Positions 45,132 through 53,995 of a stretch of DNA of 64,000 bases are shown here, piece after piece. The notes under the pieces are model-generated. The model ran no database searches and was not told the origin of the DNA. It saw only the letters and a program-made list of their open reading frames with translations. How positions within the stretch are numbered: position 1 is the first letter of the stretch; each line of letters starts with the position of its first letter. A program made the translations under genes and the position numbers. Source of the DNA: Burkholderia sp. TSV86 (lineage in GTDB: Bacteria; Pseudomonadota; Gammaproteobacteria; Burkholderiales; Burkholderiaceae); contig NZ_LOWB01000116.1 in assembly GCF_001522865.1 (NCBI RefSeq), positions 62,001-126,000 of the forward strand, written 5' to 3'.

Positions 45132-46058
45132 ATGCTGGAGCCAGAAATTGAAGCTTTTATTGCTCAGGCTGCCGCATGGTATCCAGACGATGCCTCATCG
45201 CGACCGATCGACGAGCAACGTGCGCTTTACGATCGATTTGCTGCGGCTTTTACGCCGCCGCTGCCGATCGGCGTTGTTGTATCCGATGCCAGGTTCATCG
45301 CTGCCGGCGGTCGTGCGATACGGTTACGCCGTTATCGGTCGCACTGCCGCGTTGCGCGCGGAACGGTCCTGTATTTTCACGGCGGTGGCTTTGTCGTTGG
45401 TTCGCTTGATAGCCATGCGCCGATCGCAGCCAGAATCGCGGCGGATACTGGGCTCGATGTGATCGTTGTCGATTATCGGCTTGCGCCCGAGCATCGCGCG
45501 CCCGCCGCATTCGACGATTGCCTGTGCATTGCCGGCGCCGCACTTGGCGGCTATTTGCCTTTCGATTCGACCTCGGGGCCTTTTCGTTTGGTTGGCGACA
45601 GTGCGGGCGGCACGCTCGCCGCATGGGTTGCTGCATCGTTGCGCGATGCCGGCCGTGATGGTGTTTGTGCTATCGCACTTATCTATCCGATGCTGGGCTT
45701 CGAGCCGCAACTGCCGGCTCGCGAGACGGAAGCCCATGCGCCAATGCTGACGCTCGCGGACGTCCATGCATATCTTCGGCATTATTGGGGCGATGCACCG
45801 CCGCACGGCGCCATGCCGCTCGATGCGCATCGTTTGGACGGCTTACCGCCGGTGCTTGCGATCGGTGCCGAACATGACCCGCTGCGGGATGATGCATATG
45901 CATATGTTTGCCGTATTCGTTCGGCAGGCGCTGACGCGCACTATTGGCTCGGCAGAGGGCTGGTGCACGGCGCGTGGCGGGCGCTCGACACAAGTCCGCA
46001 GGCAGCGCGGATGCACCGGATCGTCTGCGATTTTCTCGTTCAGGCAAAACGCTTTTGA
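45132..46058 (+). CDS. Alpha/beta-hydrolase, HSL family, last gene of the carnitine operon
   Basis: A 308-residue esterase. The oxyanion motif HGGGF is near 83-87, YRLAPEHRAP follows, and the nucleophile elbow GDSAGG is near 157-162. The acid and His are in AEHDPLRDDA and GLVHGAW. In Pseudomonas a lipolytic enzyme also ends the carnitine operon (PA5384 type), where release of carnitine from acyl-carnitines is plausible. No signal peptide is seen. It starts 41 bases after cdhB. AT content rises sharply beyond its stop. Confidence 0.85.
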   Translation: MLEPEIEAFIAQAAAWYPDDASSRPIDEQRALYDRFAAAFTPPLPIGVVVSDARFIAAGGRAIRLRRYRSHCRVARGTVLYFHGGGFVVGSLDSHAPIAARIAADTGLDVIVVDYRLAPEHRAPAAFDDCLCIAGAALGGYLPFDSTSGPFRLVGDSAGGTLAAWVAASLRDAGRDGVCAIALIYPMLGFEPQLPARETEAHAPMLTLADVHAYLRHYWGDAPPHGAMPLDAHRLDGLPPVLAIGAEHDPLRDDAYAYVCRIRSAGADAHYWLGRGLVHGAWRALDTSPQAARMHRIVCDFLVQAKRF

Positions 46059-46651
46059 CAAGAACTCTGAATGTTTGATTTGGCCGCGCTTTTCCGTCAA
46101 AAGATTAGCCGCATAACGACGCGTTATACGTACCGTGACGAGCGTGGCTGCATTCGCGATGCGATACCCCGCGATCGCAAGAAATCCGCCCGCACAAATA
46201 TGCTGAGGATGGCACGGAGTTCCGTGAAAATTCAATTAAGAAGATGCTTAATAAAATTTTTTTACTGGAATGATTGGCATATTTTTCTGTAAAAAAATTA
46301 CTTGCTTCAATGATTTGATTTGGGTATGTGCATTGCGGTGGGGCAAAAGTATCACTGATTCCGCACAAGGATTCACTCGATTTGGGCATAAATAATAAAC
46401 ATTGAATTCTATAGTGTTCATTTTGTGTGGCCATAATAAGAAAATTGCTAAAAATAGCCTGTGCCGGTAGACTTCTCGGGTTTCATAGCTGGCGTATATA
46501 TTAAAAATCAAATAGTTACATATAATGCCCGACGTAACTCAAGGGGTATTGCAATACGAAACGAAAAGTACTATTACTATCGTACAGTGCAACTATCGCT
46601 GCTCGCATGTTCACAGGAATCCGCCTATTCGTCTTTGAGTGACGAGTCGGC
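46059..46651. other. AT-rich boundary region of the accessory island, no gene recognised
   Basis: Nearly 600 bases with much lower GC than the preceding genes, most marked at 46230-46520. A 73-codon plus frame at 46071 has no recognisable content. The right end carries the spaced dyad at 46568-46585. This is the left edge of the segment with unlike base composition, and it may mark an insertion or deletion join. Confidence 0.5.
46568..46585. promoter_or_regulatory. Putative ArsR-regulon operator, copy A (GTAC-N10-GTAC)
   Basis: GTAC at 46568 and GTAC at 46582 are separated by ten bases (TATTACTATC). The site is 66 bases before the first ATG of the truncated glycosyltransferase locus. It matches copy C in 15 of 18 positions. 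The link to ArsR is inferred from copy D. Confidence 0.5.
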
Positions 46652-47367
46652 ATGTACGGGGAATTTCCAGGTATGACCACTCGACAACCATCCGAAAAGG
46701 ATGCGCTGTCTGGCGACGCACTTATCGAAATCCATTCGGAAATATCGAACGGCTCGGAAATTGGGCCGGGGGTACGGTTCGCGCAGACCTGGGCATTGGC
46801 GATTCGCCGTACATCATCGCGTCGATCAGCGGCACCACGATGTTCGCCGAAAGCAAGCAAGGGTTGCTCAACGGGTATATCGAGAGCTACGAAATCCTCA
46901 AAAAGCAGCGTCCGGATCTCAAGATGGTGCTGCTCGGGCGCGACGAGGTCAAGGCGGGCGACGGCATCATCAGCGTTCCTTACTACCCGAACTGGATGGG
47001 GTTGCTCAAAGAAGCGGAATTGCTGATGTCGGCGCCGGGCTGGATCACGGTGACCGAAATCTCGGCATTGAACATCCCGACGCTTTTCATCCTGCCGTCC
47101 AACTCGGAATACCACGAAGTCGAAGCACTGCGCCGTTTGTGCGAGTTGGGGTTCCCGACCTATGTCGGTTACGACAAGGATGAATTGGCGGAGATCATCG
47201 AGGCCGAGCTATTGAAGGACCGCAAGGCCGACGAATATTTCCTGCCGCACTCAAGGGTTGCGTCACCCGATTGGAAGGGGGCGGATCGGGCCGCCGTGAA
47301 GATATTGGAGTTGGCTGAGTCGGCTGAAGTCACGGACAAGGACGAGGAAGTGAGCTATCGGCAGTGA
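46652..47367 (+). pseudogene. Truncated/frameshifted glycosyltransferase (MurG/GT28-like C-terminal domain)
   Basis: From about 46785 to 47367 one frame encodes a clear C-terminal GT-B domain (SPYIIASISGTTMF, LMSAPGWITVTEISALNIP, ILPSNSEYHEVEALRRL), the donor-binding half of GT28-type enzymes. The acceptor half of about 150-200 residues is missing. Before 46785 the better-looking coding frame is another one, starting at ATG 46652 or 46673 (MTTRQPSEKDALSGDALIE), so the locus joins two frames. A deletion or frameshift is the simplest reading. The remaining domain could still be made from an internal start. It reads into the repeat protein downstream. Confidence 0.65.
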
Positions 47368-47440
47368 ACTGATTGACCATGCGCTCAACGGCAACTTTCG
47401 AGATCCGCATACCGGCGCGGTTCCGACGCTTCCAGTCAAC

Positions 47441-48340
47441 GTGGACAAATATTTGAACTGGTTGGATCGCGCAAGGCCGTCCAATTCGTTGCCGTATGGG
47501 TTGACTGCCGAGATCTCGCCGCTCGGATTTCGTGCCGATCGCACTTGGCAAGTGTTTTCCGCGTTGCACGTGCTGTCCGATTTGCGCGCGCTCGATATGC
47601 CGATCGCCGCGGCGGAAGACTTGGTCAGATCGATACGGAATTGCCAGAACGCGGACGGCGGATTTTCGGAGCAGCCGGGGCAGCTCAGCGATGTGTTCGC
47701 AACGTATTGCGCGACGGTCTCGCTGCGCTTGCTTAATAGCGAGCCGCTGAATCCGCAGGCATGCATCGACTATGTCAATCGCTGCCAGAACCCGGATGGC
47801 GGATTCGGAAACGTGCCCGGCTTGCGCTCGGATATTTGGCATACGAATTTGGCCGTTTTGTCGCTGCATGCATTGGAGGCAGAGCCTGCCGACAAGCGTG
47901 GTGTGTTCGCGTTCGCGCTTGCGTGCCGCTGCGCTGACGGTGGATTCTCGAATATGCCGGGCTTACCGCCGGATACCTTTTCCACGTACCGCGCGGTGTC
48001 GACGCTTGGCGCGCTGGGCAAACGGCTTGCTCATGTGACGGCAACGGTCGACTGGCTGCGCGCGCTCCAGGATCCCAGCGGCCCGTTTCTGTACCGGCCG
48101 GGGCGTGCGCGCAGCCTGGTCGGGACTTACATGGCGATCGCGTCGCTTTACTTGCTGGATTCGGAGCCGAAATTCCCCGAAGAGGCCAAGCAGTGGGTTG
48201 CTTTGCACCAGAAAGAGGACGGCGGCTTCGGCCCGCTAGGGACAACTTCCGCGACGACGGACGAAAGCTTTACTTGTATCCAAACCCTTTTGATTCTGCA
48301 GCGCTCACTGACTCCGTATTGGGTTGCTGTCGTCAACTGA
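47441..48340 (+). CDS. Prenyltransferase/terpenoid-cyclase repeat protein
   Basis: At least 299 residues. Five tandem repeats of about 45 residues each carry a QNxDGGF-like turn (near 69, 116, 164, 210 and 257) and a helix such as ATYCATVSLRLL or WHTNLAVLSLHAL. This is the alpha-toroid of squalene cyclases and protein prenyltransferase beta subunits. The terpene cyclase DxDD motif is absent and the D-x-C zinc site is not obvious, so activity cannot be assumed. GTG 47441 is the only standard start, but it lacks a ribosome site and the frame is open and coding-like back to 47354. It stands between a glycosyltransferase remnant and rmlBA. Confidence 0.7.
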   Translation: MDKYLNWLDRARPSNSLPYGLTAEISPLGFRADRTWQVFSALHVLSDLRALDMPIAAAEDLVRSIRNCQNADGGFSEQPGQLSDVFATYCATVSLRLLNSEPLNPQACIDYVNRCQNPDGGFGNVPGLRSDIWHTNLAVLSLHALEAEPADKRGVFAFALACRCADGGFSNMPGLPPDTFSTYRAVSTLGALGKRLAHVTATVDWLRALQDPSGPFLYRPGRARSLVGTYMAIASLYLLDSEPKFPEEAKQWVALHQKEDGGFGPLGTTSATTDESFTCIQTLLILQRSLTPYWVAVVN

Positions 48341-48372
48341 AAACCGCTTGTTAAATTGAGCAAGGCAATGCT

Positions 48373-49428
48373 ATGAGAATTCTCGTGACGGGTGGAGCCG
48401 GTTTTATCGGTTCTGCTTTGATTCGATATTTGGCCACGTCGACAGATGCCGTGATCGGCAATATCGACAAGCTTACCTATGCAGGGAATATCGATTCCCT
48501 GCAGGACGTGTCAAGTTCGGGGCGGTATTTTTTCTTCGAGGCAGACATCTGCGATACGGAAGAAATTCAGTCGATCTTCGAAAAGTTCAAGCCGGATGCA
48601 GTCATGCATTTGGCAGCCGAGTCGCACGTCGATCGCTCAATTACCGGGCCAGCCGATTTTATCCAGACCAACGTGAACGGGACGTTCGTGATGCTCGAAG
48701 TCAGCCGCCGTTATTGGTCCGGATTACCGGCAACCAAGAAGGAGGCATTCCGGTTCCACCATATTTCGACGGATGAGGTGTTTGGCGATCTGGAGAAGGA
48801 TGACAGTCCGTTTACGGAGAAAACGCCTTATGCGCCGAGTTCGCCGTATTCCGCATCGAAAGCGGCGTCCGATCATTTGGTCAGAGCTTGGCATCGCACC
48901 TATGGGATGCCGGTCGTTATTACGAATTGTTCGAATAACTATGGCCCTTATCACTTCCCCGAAAAGCTTATTCCGCACATGATTCTCAGTGCTTTGGGCG
49001 GAAAGCCGTTGCCGGTTTACGGCAACGGTCAGCAGATTCGAGATTGGCTGTATGTCGAGGATCACGCACGGGCGCTGTATCTGGTGGTGACCAAGGGGGA
49101 GGTCGGCGAAACCTACAACATCGGCGGTGGAAATGAGCGGACGAATCTAGAAGTCGTCGAATCGATCTGTGATTTGCTGCAGGAGCTGCGGCCCGCGCGC
49201 GAGATCGGCCATTATCGCGATCTGATTACCTTTGTCGCAGACCGGCCCGGGCACGATACCCGATATGCGATCGATCATCGGAAGATCACGTCGGAACTCG
49301 GTTGGCAGCCGGTCGAAAGCTTCAGCACCGGGCTGCGAAAAACAGTCGAGTGGTATTTAAATCATTCCTGGTGGTGGGAAAGAGTGTTGTCCGGCGCTTA
49401 CCGGCTTGAACGGATCGGTGTGGTCTAG
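48373..49428 (+). CDS. rmlB: dTDP-glucose 4,6-dehydratase
   Basis: A 351-residue extended short-chain dehydrogenase. NAD motif GGAGFIG (7-13), [12 protein letters not shown] (79-90), T133-D134-E135 of ISTDEVFG and Y159/K163 form the catalytic set. [17 protein letters not shown] is the dTDP-sugar signature. It makes dTDP-4-keto-6-deoxyglucose. It lies 32 bases after the repeat protein and 36 before rmlA. No rmlC or rmlD follows, so the sugar made here is not necessarily rhamnose. Confidence 0.93.
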   Translation: MRILVTGGAGFIGSALIRYLATSTDAVIGNIDKLTYAGNIDSLQDVSSSGRYFFFEADICDTEEIQSIFEKFKPDAVMHLAAESHVDRSITGPADFIQTNVNGTFVMLEVSRRYWSGLPATKKEAFRFHHISTDEVFGDLEKDDSPFTEKTPYAPSSPYSASKAASDHLVRAWHRTYGMPVVITNCSNNYGPYHFPEKLIPHMILSALGGKPLPVYGNGQQIRDWLYVEDHARALYLVVTKGEVGETYNIGGGNERTNLEVVESICDLLQELRPAREIGHYRDLITFVADRPGHDTRYAIDHRKITSELGWQPVESFSTGLRKTVEWYLNHSWWWERVLSGAYRLERIGVV

Positions 49429-49464
49429 GCCGCCGGTCGAAAGTATAAAATTTCATGAGATTGA

Positions 49465-50340
49465 ATGATGGCCACTTATAAGGGAATCGTTTTGGCCGGG
49501 GGCAGCGGCACGCGGCTGCATCCGCTAACCTTCGGTGTTTCGAAGCAGTCGCTTCCGGTTTACGATAAGCCGATGATCTACTATCCGTTGTCCGTGCTTC
49601 TTTTGGCGAATATCCGGGACATACTGATCATCAGCACGCCGGACGACATCGGTAGTTTTCAGCGAATGCTAGGTGACGGCAGTCAGTTCGGCGTTTCACT
49701 CAGCTATGCAGTTCAGCCGAGCCCTGATGGTTTGGCACAGGCGTTTTTGATCGGAAAAGAATTTATCGGAAACGACAACGTCTGCCTGATTCTCGGCGAC
49801 AACATCTTCTATGGCAGCGGTTTGTCGGGGATTCTGGGCGACGCTACATCGAGGGAAACCGGCGCCACGATTTTCGGCTATCACGTGCTGGATCCGGAGC
49901 GATTTGGTGTGGTGGAGTTCGATGCGTCCGGCCGGGCGATCAGCCTGGAAGAAAAGCCGCGCGAACCGAAATCGAATTTTGCCGTTACGGGCCTTTATTT
50001 TTATGACAACGATGTAGTGGATATCGCCGCATCGATCAAGCCGTCCGCGCGTGGCGAGCTGGAAATAACGGACGTCAATCGAGCCTATTTGGAGCGAGGT
50101 GATTTGTACGTCAATATTCTTGGGCGCGGCTTCGCGTGGCTCGATACCGGTACCCATGATTCGTTGCTCGAGGCGTCGAATTTCGTTCAAGCGATTGAAA
50201 AGCGGCAGGGGTTGAAAGTCGCTTGCTTGGAGGAAATCGCTTTCTCCAAAGGTTGGATCAGTCAACAAGCGTTGCATGAGCGCGCATCGTCTTTGAGCAA
50301 GAATAGCTACGGACGATATCTTTCCACGCTGTTGGCATAA
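49465..50340 (+). CDS. rmlA: Glucose-1-phosphate thymidylyltransferase
   Basis: A 291-residue nucleotidyltransferase with [64 protein letters not shown] and [13 protein letters not shown]. It makes dTDP-glucose, the RmlB substrate. Two adjacent ATGs (49465 and 49468) both fit; the ribosome site is weak. An intrinsic terminator 25 bases past the stop ends the repeat protein-rmlB-rmlA unit. Confidence 0.93.
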   Translation: MMATYKGIVLAGGSGTRLHPLTFGVSKQSLPVYDKPMIYYPLSVLLLANIRDILIISTPDDIGSFQRMLGDGSQFGVSLSYAVQPSPDGLAQAFLIGKEFIGNDNVCLILGDNIFYGSGLSGILGDATSRETGATIFGYHVLDPERFGVVEFDASGRAISLEEKPREPKSNFAVTGLYFYDNDVVDIAASIKPSARGELEITDVNRAYLERGDLYVNILGRGFAWLDTGTHDSLLEASNFVQAIEKRQGLKVACLEEIAFSKGWISQQALHERASSLSKNSYGRYLSTLLA

Positions 50341-50364
50341 CGGAGCATTGAGCAGGTTGCGACT

Positions 50365-50396
50365 CAGGTAAGCATTGCAGCTTGCCTGGGTTTTTT
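50365..50396 (+). terminator. Intrinsic terminator after rmlA
   Basis: A 9-bp stem with one G-U pair (CAGGTAAGC at 50365 with GCTTGCCTG at 50380), a 6-base loop, and six T at 50391-50396. It lies 25 bases past the rmlA stop. Confidence 0.8.
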
Positions 50397-50655
50397 GGGA
50401 TTGGCAAGTTCGAAGGCGCGGTGGAGCGGGCACTTCGGCCAGGTATAGGTTTAGGCGTGCCTGGGCTCGTTATTGCTGGGGCGCTTGCGGAAAGGTATTG
50501 CGGGGAATGATGTTGTGAATGAAGTTGCGCATTTGCCGTCTTCATGGAGGAACATATCGTGCTCCTGAAATATTTTTCATGAGATGAATTTGAAAATAGA
50601 GTGGCGATTTATTTGAATTGAATTTTCATCATCAATCGCCTCGATCGTGGCTTGT
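50397..50655. other. Convergent intergenic region, no gene seen
   Basis: Together with the terminator this is a gap of 315 bases between rmlA and the leftward FMN reductase gene. The right half (50560-50640) is AT-rich. No recognisable protein is encoded on either strand. Confidence 0.4.
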
Positions 50656-51216
50656 TTATTGAAGCAAGGCTGGTTGGGATTGATTGGCTGTCAGGGTCCA
50701 AAGTTCGCTGGATGCCGATTTTATTCTTTCATTCAAGATCTCTTCGGTTTCCTTTTGAGCCCAATCCTTGGACGTGGCGAATATCGCGGTAGGTACCACC
50801 CACGCACGCAAATAGCCGAAGAGGGTTCGCATTGCACCGTCCAGCATCAGCGAATGTCTGACGCTGCCGCCCGTTGCCGCCAGTAACACCGGTTTGGCGG
50901 TTATCCCGTCCGGGCGCAGCAGATCGATGAACATCTTGAAAAGCCCGCTGTACGATCCTTGATAGACGGGGGTTGCCACGATCAAGGCATCCGAATCCAT
51001 GGTGGAGTCAATCGCGTTTTGCAGCGCGGCGCCTTTTTCCCCCGTCACAATAGCTTGGCTGATTTCAGCGGCTAGCTTTCGCAACTCCACCCATTCAAAT
51101 TCCAGTTCATCGTCTTCTCCGGATACTTCCTTGACGGTATCCATGATTCTGGATGCCAAAAAATCGGTGGATGATGGAAAGCTCACACCGGCAGTGATGA
51201 TGGCGATTTTTTTCAT
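50656..51216 (-). CDS. NADPH-dependent FMN reductase partner of a luciferase-like monooxygenase (CE1759 type)
   Basis: A 186-residue flavodoxin-fold reductase. The start MKKIAIITAGVSFPSST has the FMN phosphate loop, and VATPVYQGSYSGLFKMFIDLL and LLAATGGSVRHSLML are the signatures of the LLM-partnered FMN reductases (CE1759 family, named from memory). It would supply reduced FMN to the oxygenase encoded 58 bases upstream on the same strand. ATG 51216 has AGGTGA at the right distance; a GTG at 51225 is the alternative. Confidence 0.85.
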   Translation of the reverse strand: MKKIAIITAGVSFPSSTDFLASRIMDTVKEVSGEDDELEFEWVELRKLAAEISQAIVTGEKGAALQNAIDSTMDSDALIVATPVYQGSYSGLFKMFIDLLRPDGITAKPVLLAATGGSVRHSLMLDGAMRTLFGYLRAWVVPTAIFATSKDWAQKETEEILNERIKSASSELWTLTANQSQPALLQ

Positions 51217-51274
51217 TTGGGTCACCTCATGCTCGTTGATGGAATCGGAAATCGAGTTTTCGTATCAATGAATT

Positions 51275-52381
51275 TTAAGAGCTTGCGTAGCTTTTAAGGA
51301 TTTCGTTGTTTTTATGCACCGCTTTCCTGTTTTCATGAGTCGGCGGATCGACAGCCAAAGCGTTTCGATTCTTCTGGGTTTCTTTTCTCAGCACGGGAAG
51401 CACCTGACTCCCGAACAGATCCAGCATTTCAAGCACGGTTTTCAGCGGTATCCCCGCATGGTCGAAAAGAAAAAGCTGGCGCTGATAGTCGCCGAAGTGC
51501 TCCCTGAAGGTCAGCGTTTTGTCGATGATTTCCTGCGGACTGCCGACCGACAGCGGGGTGGCCTCCATGAATTCTTCGAGAGAAGGCCCGTAGCCGTAAA
51601 CCGGCGCATGGTCGAAATAAGGGCGAAACTCTCTCTTTGCGTCTTGCGAATTGGGCCTGATGTAAATGTGCCCACCGAGTCCGACGATGGCCTGCTCAGG
51701 CTTACCGTGGCCATAATGTGCGTAGCGTTCCCGATAAAAATTGACGAGTTGCATGAAGTGTTCGCGTGGCCAGAGGATATGGCTCGCGAAAAATCCGTCT
51801 CCATAATATGCGGCCTGTTCGGCGAATTGCGGCGTGCGAATGGAACCATGCCAGACGAACGGCGGCACATTGTCCAGCGGCCGGGGTATGGACGTGAAAT
51901 TCTGTAGCGGCGTCCGGAATTTTCCGCGCCAATTAATGGACTCTTCGCGCCATAGGCGATACAGCAGGTCGTAGTTTTCCAATGCAAGCGGCACCGCATC
52001 CAGAATATTCTTGCCGAACCACGGATAGACCGGTGCCGTGTTGCCCCTTCCAAGCATGAGGTCGACCCGGCCGCCGGCTAGATGCTGCAGCAGCGCATAT
52101 TCTTCGGCGAGGCGGACGGGGTCGTTGGTCGTAATCAGAGTCGTCGATGTCGACAGAATGATTTTTTTGGTTACCGCAGCGATATAGGCCAGCGTGACCG
52201 GCGGAGCGGGCGTAACAAAAGGTGGGTTGTGATGCTCGCCGCTCGCGAATACATCCAGGCCGATTTCTTCAGCCTTTTTCGCGATTTGGATCATGGCCTG
52301 TATGCGCTCTGCTTCGGTGGGAACGGTATTGTTCGTCGGGTCGCGCGTGACATCGCCAACGCTGTAAATTCCGAACTGCAT
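51275..52381 (-). CDS. Luciferase-like FMN-dependent monooxygenase (CE1758 type)
   Basis: A 368-residue bacterial-luciferase-fold protein starting MQFGIYSVGDVTRD. Typical parts are IGLDVFASGEHHNPPF, ILSTSTTLITTNDPVRLAEEYA, GGRVDLMLGRGNTAPVYPWFG and PPFVWHGSIRTPQFAEQAAYYGDG. The family (CE1758 type) is regularly encoded with its own FMN reductase, as here. Substrate is unknown; such enzymes oxidise sulfonates, amines or aliphatic carbonyls. GGAGGCTAC lies before ATG 52381. The start faces the divergent dehydrogenase gene across a region with operator copy B. Confidence 0.87.
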   Translation of the reverse strand: MQFGIYSVGDVTRDPTNNTVPTEAERIQAMIQIAKKAEEIGLDVFASGEHHNPPFVTPAPPVTLAYIAAVTKKIILSTSTTLITTNDPVRLAEEYALLQHLAGGRVDLMLGRGNTAPVYPWFGKNILDAVPLALENYDLLYRLWREESINWRGKFRTPLQNFTSIPRPLDNVPPFVWHGSIRTPQFAEQAAYYGDGFFASHILWPREHFMQLVNFYRERYAHYGHGKPEQAIVGLGGHIYIRPNSQDAKREFRPYFDHAPVYGYGPSLEEFMEATPLSVGSPQEIIDKTLTFREHFGDYQRQLFLFDHAGIPLKTVLEMLDLFGSQVLPVLRKETQKNRNALAVDPPTHENRKAVHKNNEILKSYASS

Positions 52382-52512
52382 GTAGCCTCCGTTAAATGAC
52401 AGCCTGACGGCACTGCAGCCAACATTCGAACGGCTCACCTTCACCATTCGCGCCGACGCCCGAATTGTTCGGTGCACGGCCAAGTGCAGAACATCAGATC
52501 TATTGTTCGATA

Positions 52513-52530
52513 GTACGTTGATACGTGTAC
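52513..52530. promoter_or_regulatory. Putative ArsR-regulon operator, copy B (GTAC-N10-GTAC)
   Basis: GTAC at 52513 and GTAC at 52527 have ten bases between them. The site is central in the divergent region between the monooxygenase (start 52381) and dehydrogenase (start 52630) genes. CTATTGTT just left of it (52500) also occurs inside copy C. Both transcription units could be controlled from it. Confidence 0.5.
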
Positions 52531-52629
52531 AATAACAACGAGCGGCACGAAATATTGCCTCGATGGCATGTCCACCAGCCGTTTGCCGGCGGCGCGAAGC
52601 TTCGAATGATCGATTTTCGGGAGATGTGA

Positions 52630-53505
52630 ATGAAACTCGGGTTTATCGGGTTGGGTACCATGGGCAAGCCGATGGCTGCCAATCTCATCAAGGCCGGGTA
52701 CGATGTCCGGGTTTGGAATCGCTCATCATCGGCTGTCGAGGAGCTGAATAGGCTCGGGGCGGAAGTCGCCGGCACGCCTGCCGACGCAGCCAAGGTTGAC
52801 GTGTTGTTTTCGATGTTGTCCGACGATGATGCGGTTCGGGCGATATTGGTACGCGGCCGTGTCATCGATGAAATGCAGAGCGGGGCGATTCACGTCAATA
52901 TGGCTACGGTCTCGGTGGCGCTGGCCGCAGAACAGGCGTCATTGCATCAACAAAGAGGAATCGGGTATATCGCAGCGCCGGTATTGGGGCGGCCCGACGT
53001 CGCCGCATCGGGAAAGCTGAATATTCTCGCCGCCGGGCGATTCGATTTGATCGATAAGATTCGGCCGCTATTAGCGCCTTTAGGGCAAAAAATCTGGCAG
53101 TTCGGGGAGAATCCGGCTCAGGCCAATGCCGTCAAATTGTCGGTCAATCTCATGATCGCGTCCGCTATCGAATCGATGGCCGAAGGTGCTGCTCTGGCCG
53201 AAAGTCATGGTATTCCCACCAAGGATTTCATTGAGCTGATCGGCGCCACACTATTTTCCGTTCCGGTGTATCAGGGATATGGCCGGCTGATGGCCGAAAA
53301 AAATTATCAACCGGCTGGATTCAAGCTGGCGTTGGGTCTGAAAGATATCCGGCTTGCTTTGCAGGCGGGCGAAGCGGCACGAGTTCCATTGCCCTTTGCG
53401 GGCGTTTTAAGAGAAAACTTGCTCGATGGCCTGGCCCATGAGCAAGGCGAACACGATTGGGCTTCCCTGTTTGAGGTGGCAAGACGGCGGGCGGCGCTGG
53501 ATTGA
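52630..53505 (+). CDS. NAD(P)-dependent beta-hydroxyacid dehydrogenase
   Basis: A 291-residue protein of the 3-hydroxyisobutyrate/tartronate semialdehyde dehydrogenase family. The Rossmann motif GFIGLGTMGKPMAANL is at the N-terminus, VNMATVS and APVLGRPDVAASGKL lie in the substrate region, and the catalytic Lys is in NAVKLSVNLM (about residue 172). It oxidises or reduces a short hydroxy or keto acid, or acts as an imine or aldehyde reductase. GGGAG precedes ATG 52630. It is divergent from the LLM monooxygenase and followed by the small exported protein, so it may act on an oxygenase product. Confidence 0.87.
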   Translation: MKLGFIGLGTMGKPMAANLIKAGYDVRVWNRSSSAVEELNRLGAEVAGTPADAAKVDVLFSMLSDDDAVRAILVRGRVIDEMQSGAIHVNMATVSVALAAEQASLHQQRGIGYIAAPVLGRPDVAASGKLNILAAGRFDLIDKIRPLLAPLGQKIWQFGENPAQANAVKLSVNLMIASAIESMAEGAALAESHGIPTKDFIELIGATLFSVPVYQGYGRLMAEKNYQPAGFKLALGLKDIRLALQAGEAARVPLPFAGVLRENLLDGLAHEQGEHDWASLFEVARRRAALD

Positions 53506-53542
53506 TGCGGCGCCTTTCGAGATTGAATTCATTGGAGGAAGC

Positions 53543-53995
53543 ATGGATATTTTTCCGATTTTCCGTAAAGGGGTGTTGCTGATTTTATTGGCGCTTTCGT
53601 ATTCCTGTGGCGCTCAAACGATGGCTGCCGGAATCGATTCGACAGGCCAATCCAGCTTGAATAAAAGTGAAGATGCCGGGCGTGCGAGTCAGCCGATATT
53701 GTTGACCGTCGTTCTCAAGCATGACCAGAGCAAGCCTTTACCGGATATTATTAATCAAGTCAAAAAACAAGGGTTCTACGATAATTTTCCCCCTAAAGGT
53801 GTCGAAGTGGTATCTTGGTACGTATGGATGGGGGTCGGCCAAGTGATTACTCTAAAGGTACCGGTGGGGAAATTACGGGAAGTCAATAGGGTATTGGAAG
53901 AGTCGGCTTGGGGAGGGTTTAGGACCGAGGTGTATGCAACGTACGATTACATGGACCTCGGAAAGCGTCTGCACGCTGGTGCATTTTCTAAGTAA
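53543..53995 (+). CDS. Small exported protein of unknown function
   Basis: A 150-residue protein. The N-terminus has a hydrophobic signal (VLLILLALSYSCGAQTMAA) in which SYSC could be a lipobox or an ordinary cleavage region. The mature part has a charged, mixed alpha/beta look (VVLKHDQSKPLPDIINQVKKQGFYDNFPP, VITLKVPVGKLREVNRVLEES). TTGGAGGAAGC gives a strong ribosome site. It is 37 bases after the dehydrogenase and likely co-transcribed with it. No family recognised; a periplasmic or lipoprotein partner is possible. Confidence 0.7.
   Translation: MDIFPIFRKGVLLILLALSYSCGAQTMAAGIDSTGQSSLNKSEDAGRASQPILLTVVLKHDQSKPLPDIINQVKKQGFYDNFPPKGVEVVSWYVWMGVGQVITLKVPVGKLREVNRVLEESAWGGFRTEVYATYDYMDLGKRLHAGAFSK

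Noticed and set aside
46071-46292. 73-codon plus-strand frame after the esterase gene
   Set aside because: No ribosome site, no recognisable protein, and the end is made of AT-rich low-complexity codons.
48373-50340. rmlB-rmlA as a dTDP-L-rhamnose operon
   Set aside because: rmlC and rmlD are absent and the upstream partner is a cyclase-like repeat protein, so the final sugar cannot be named.
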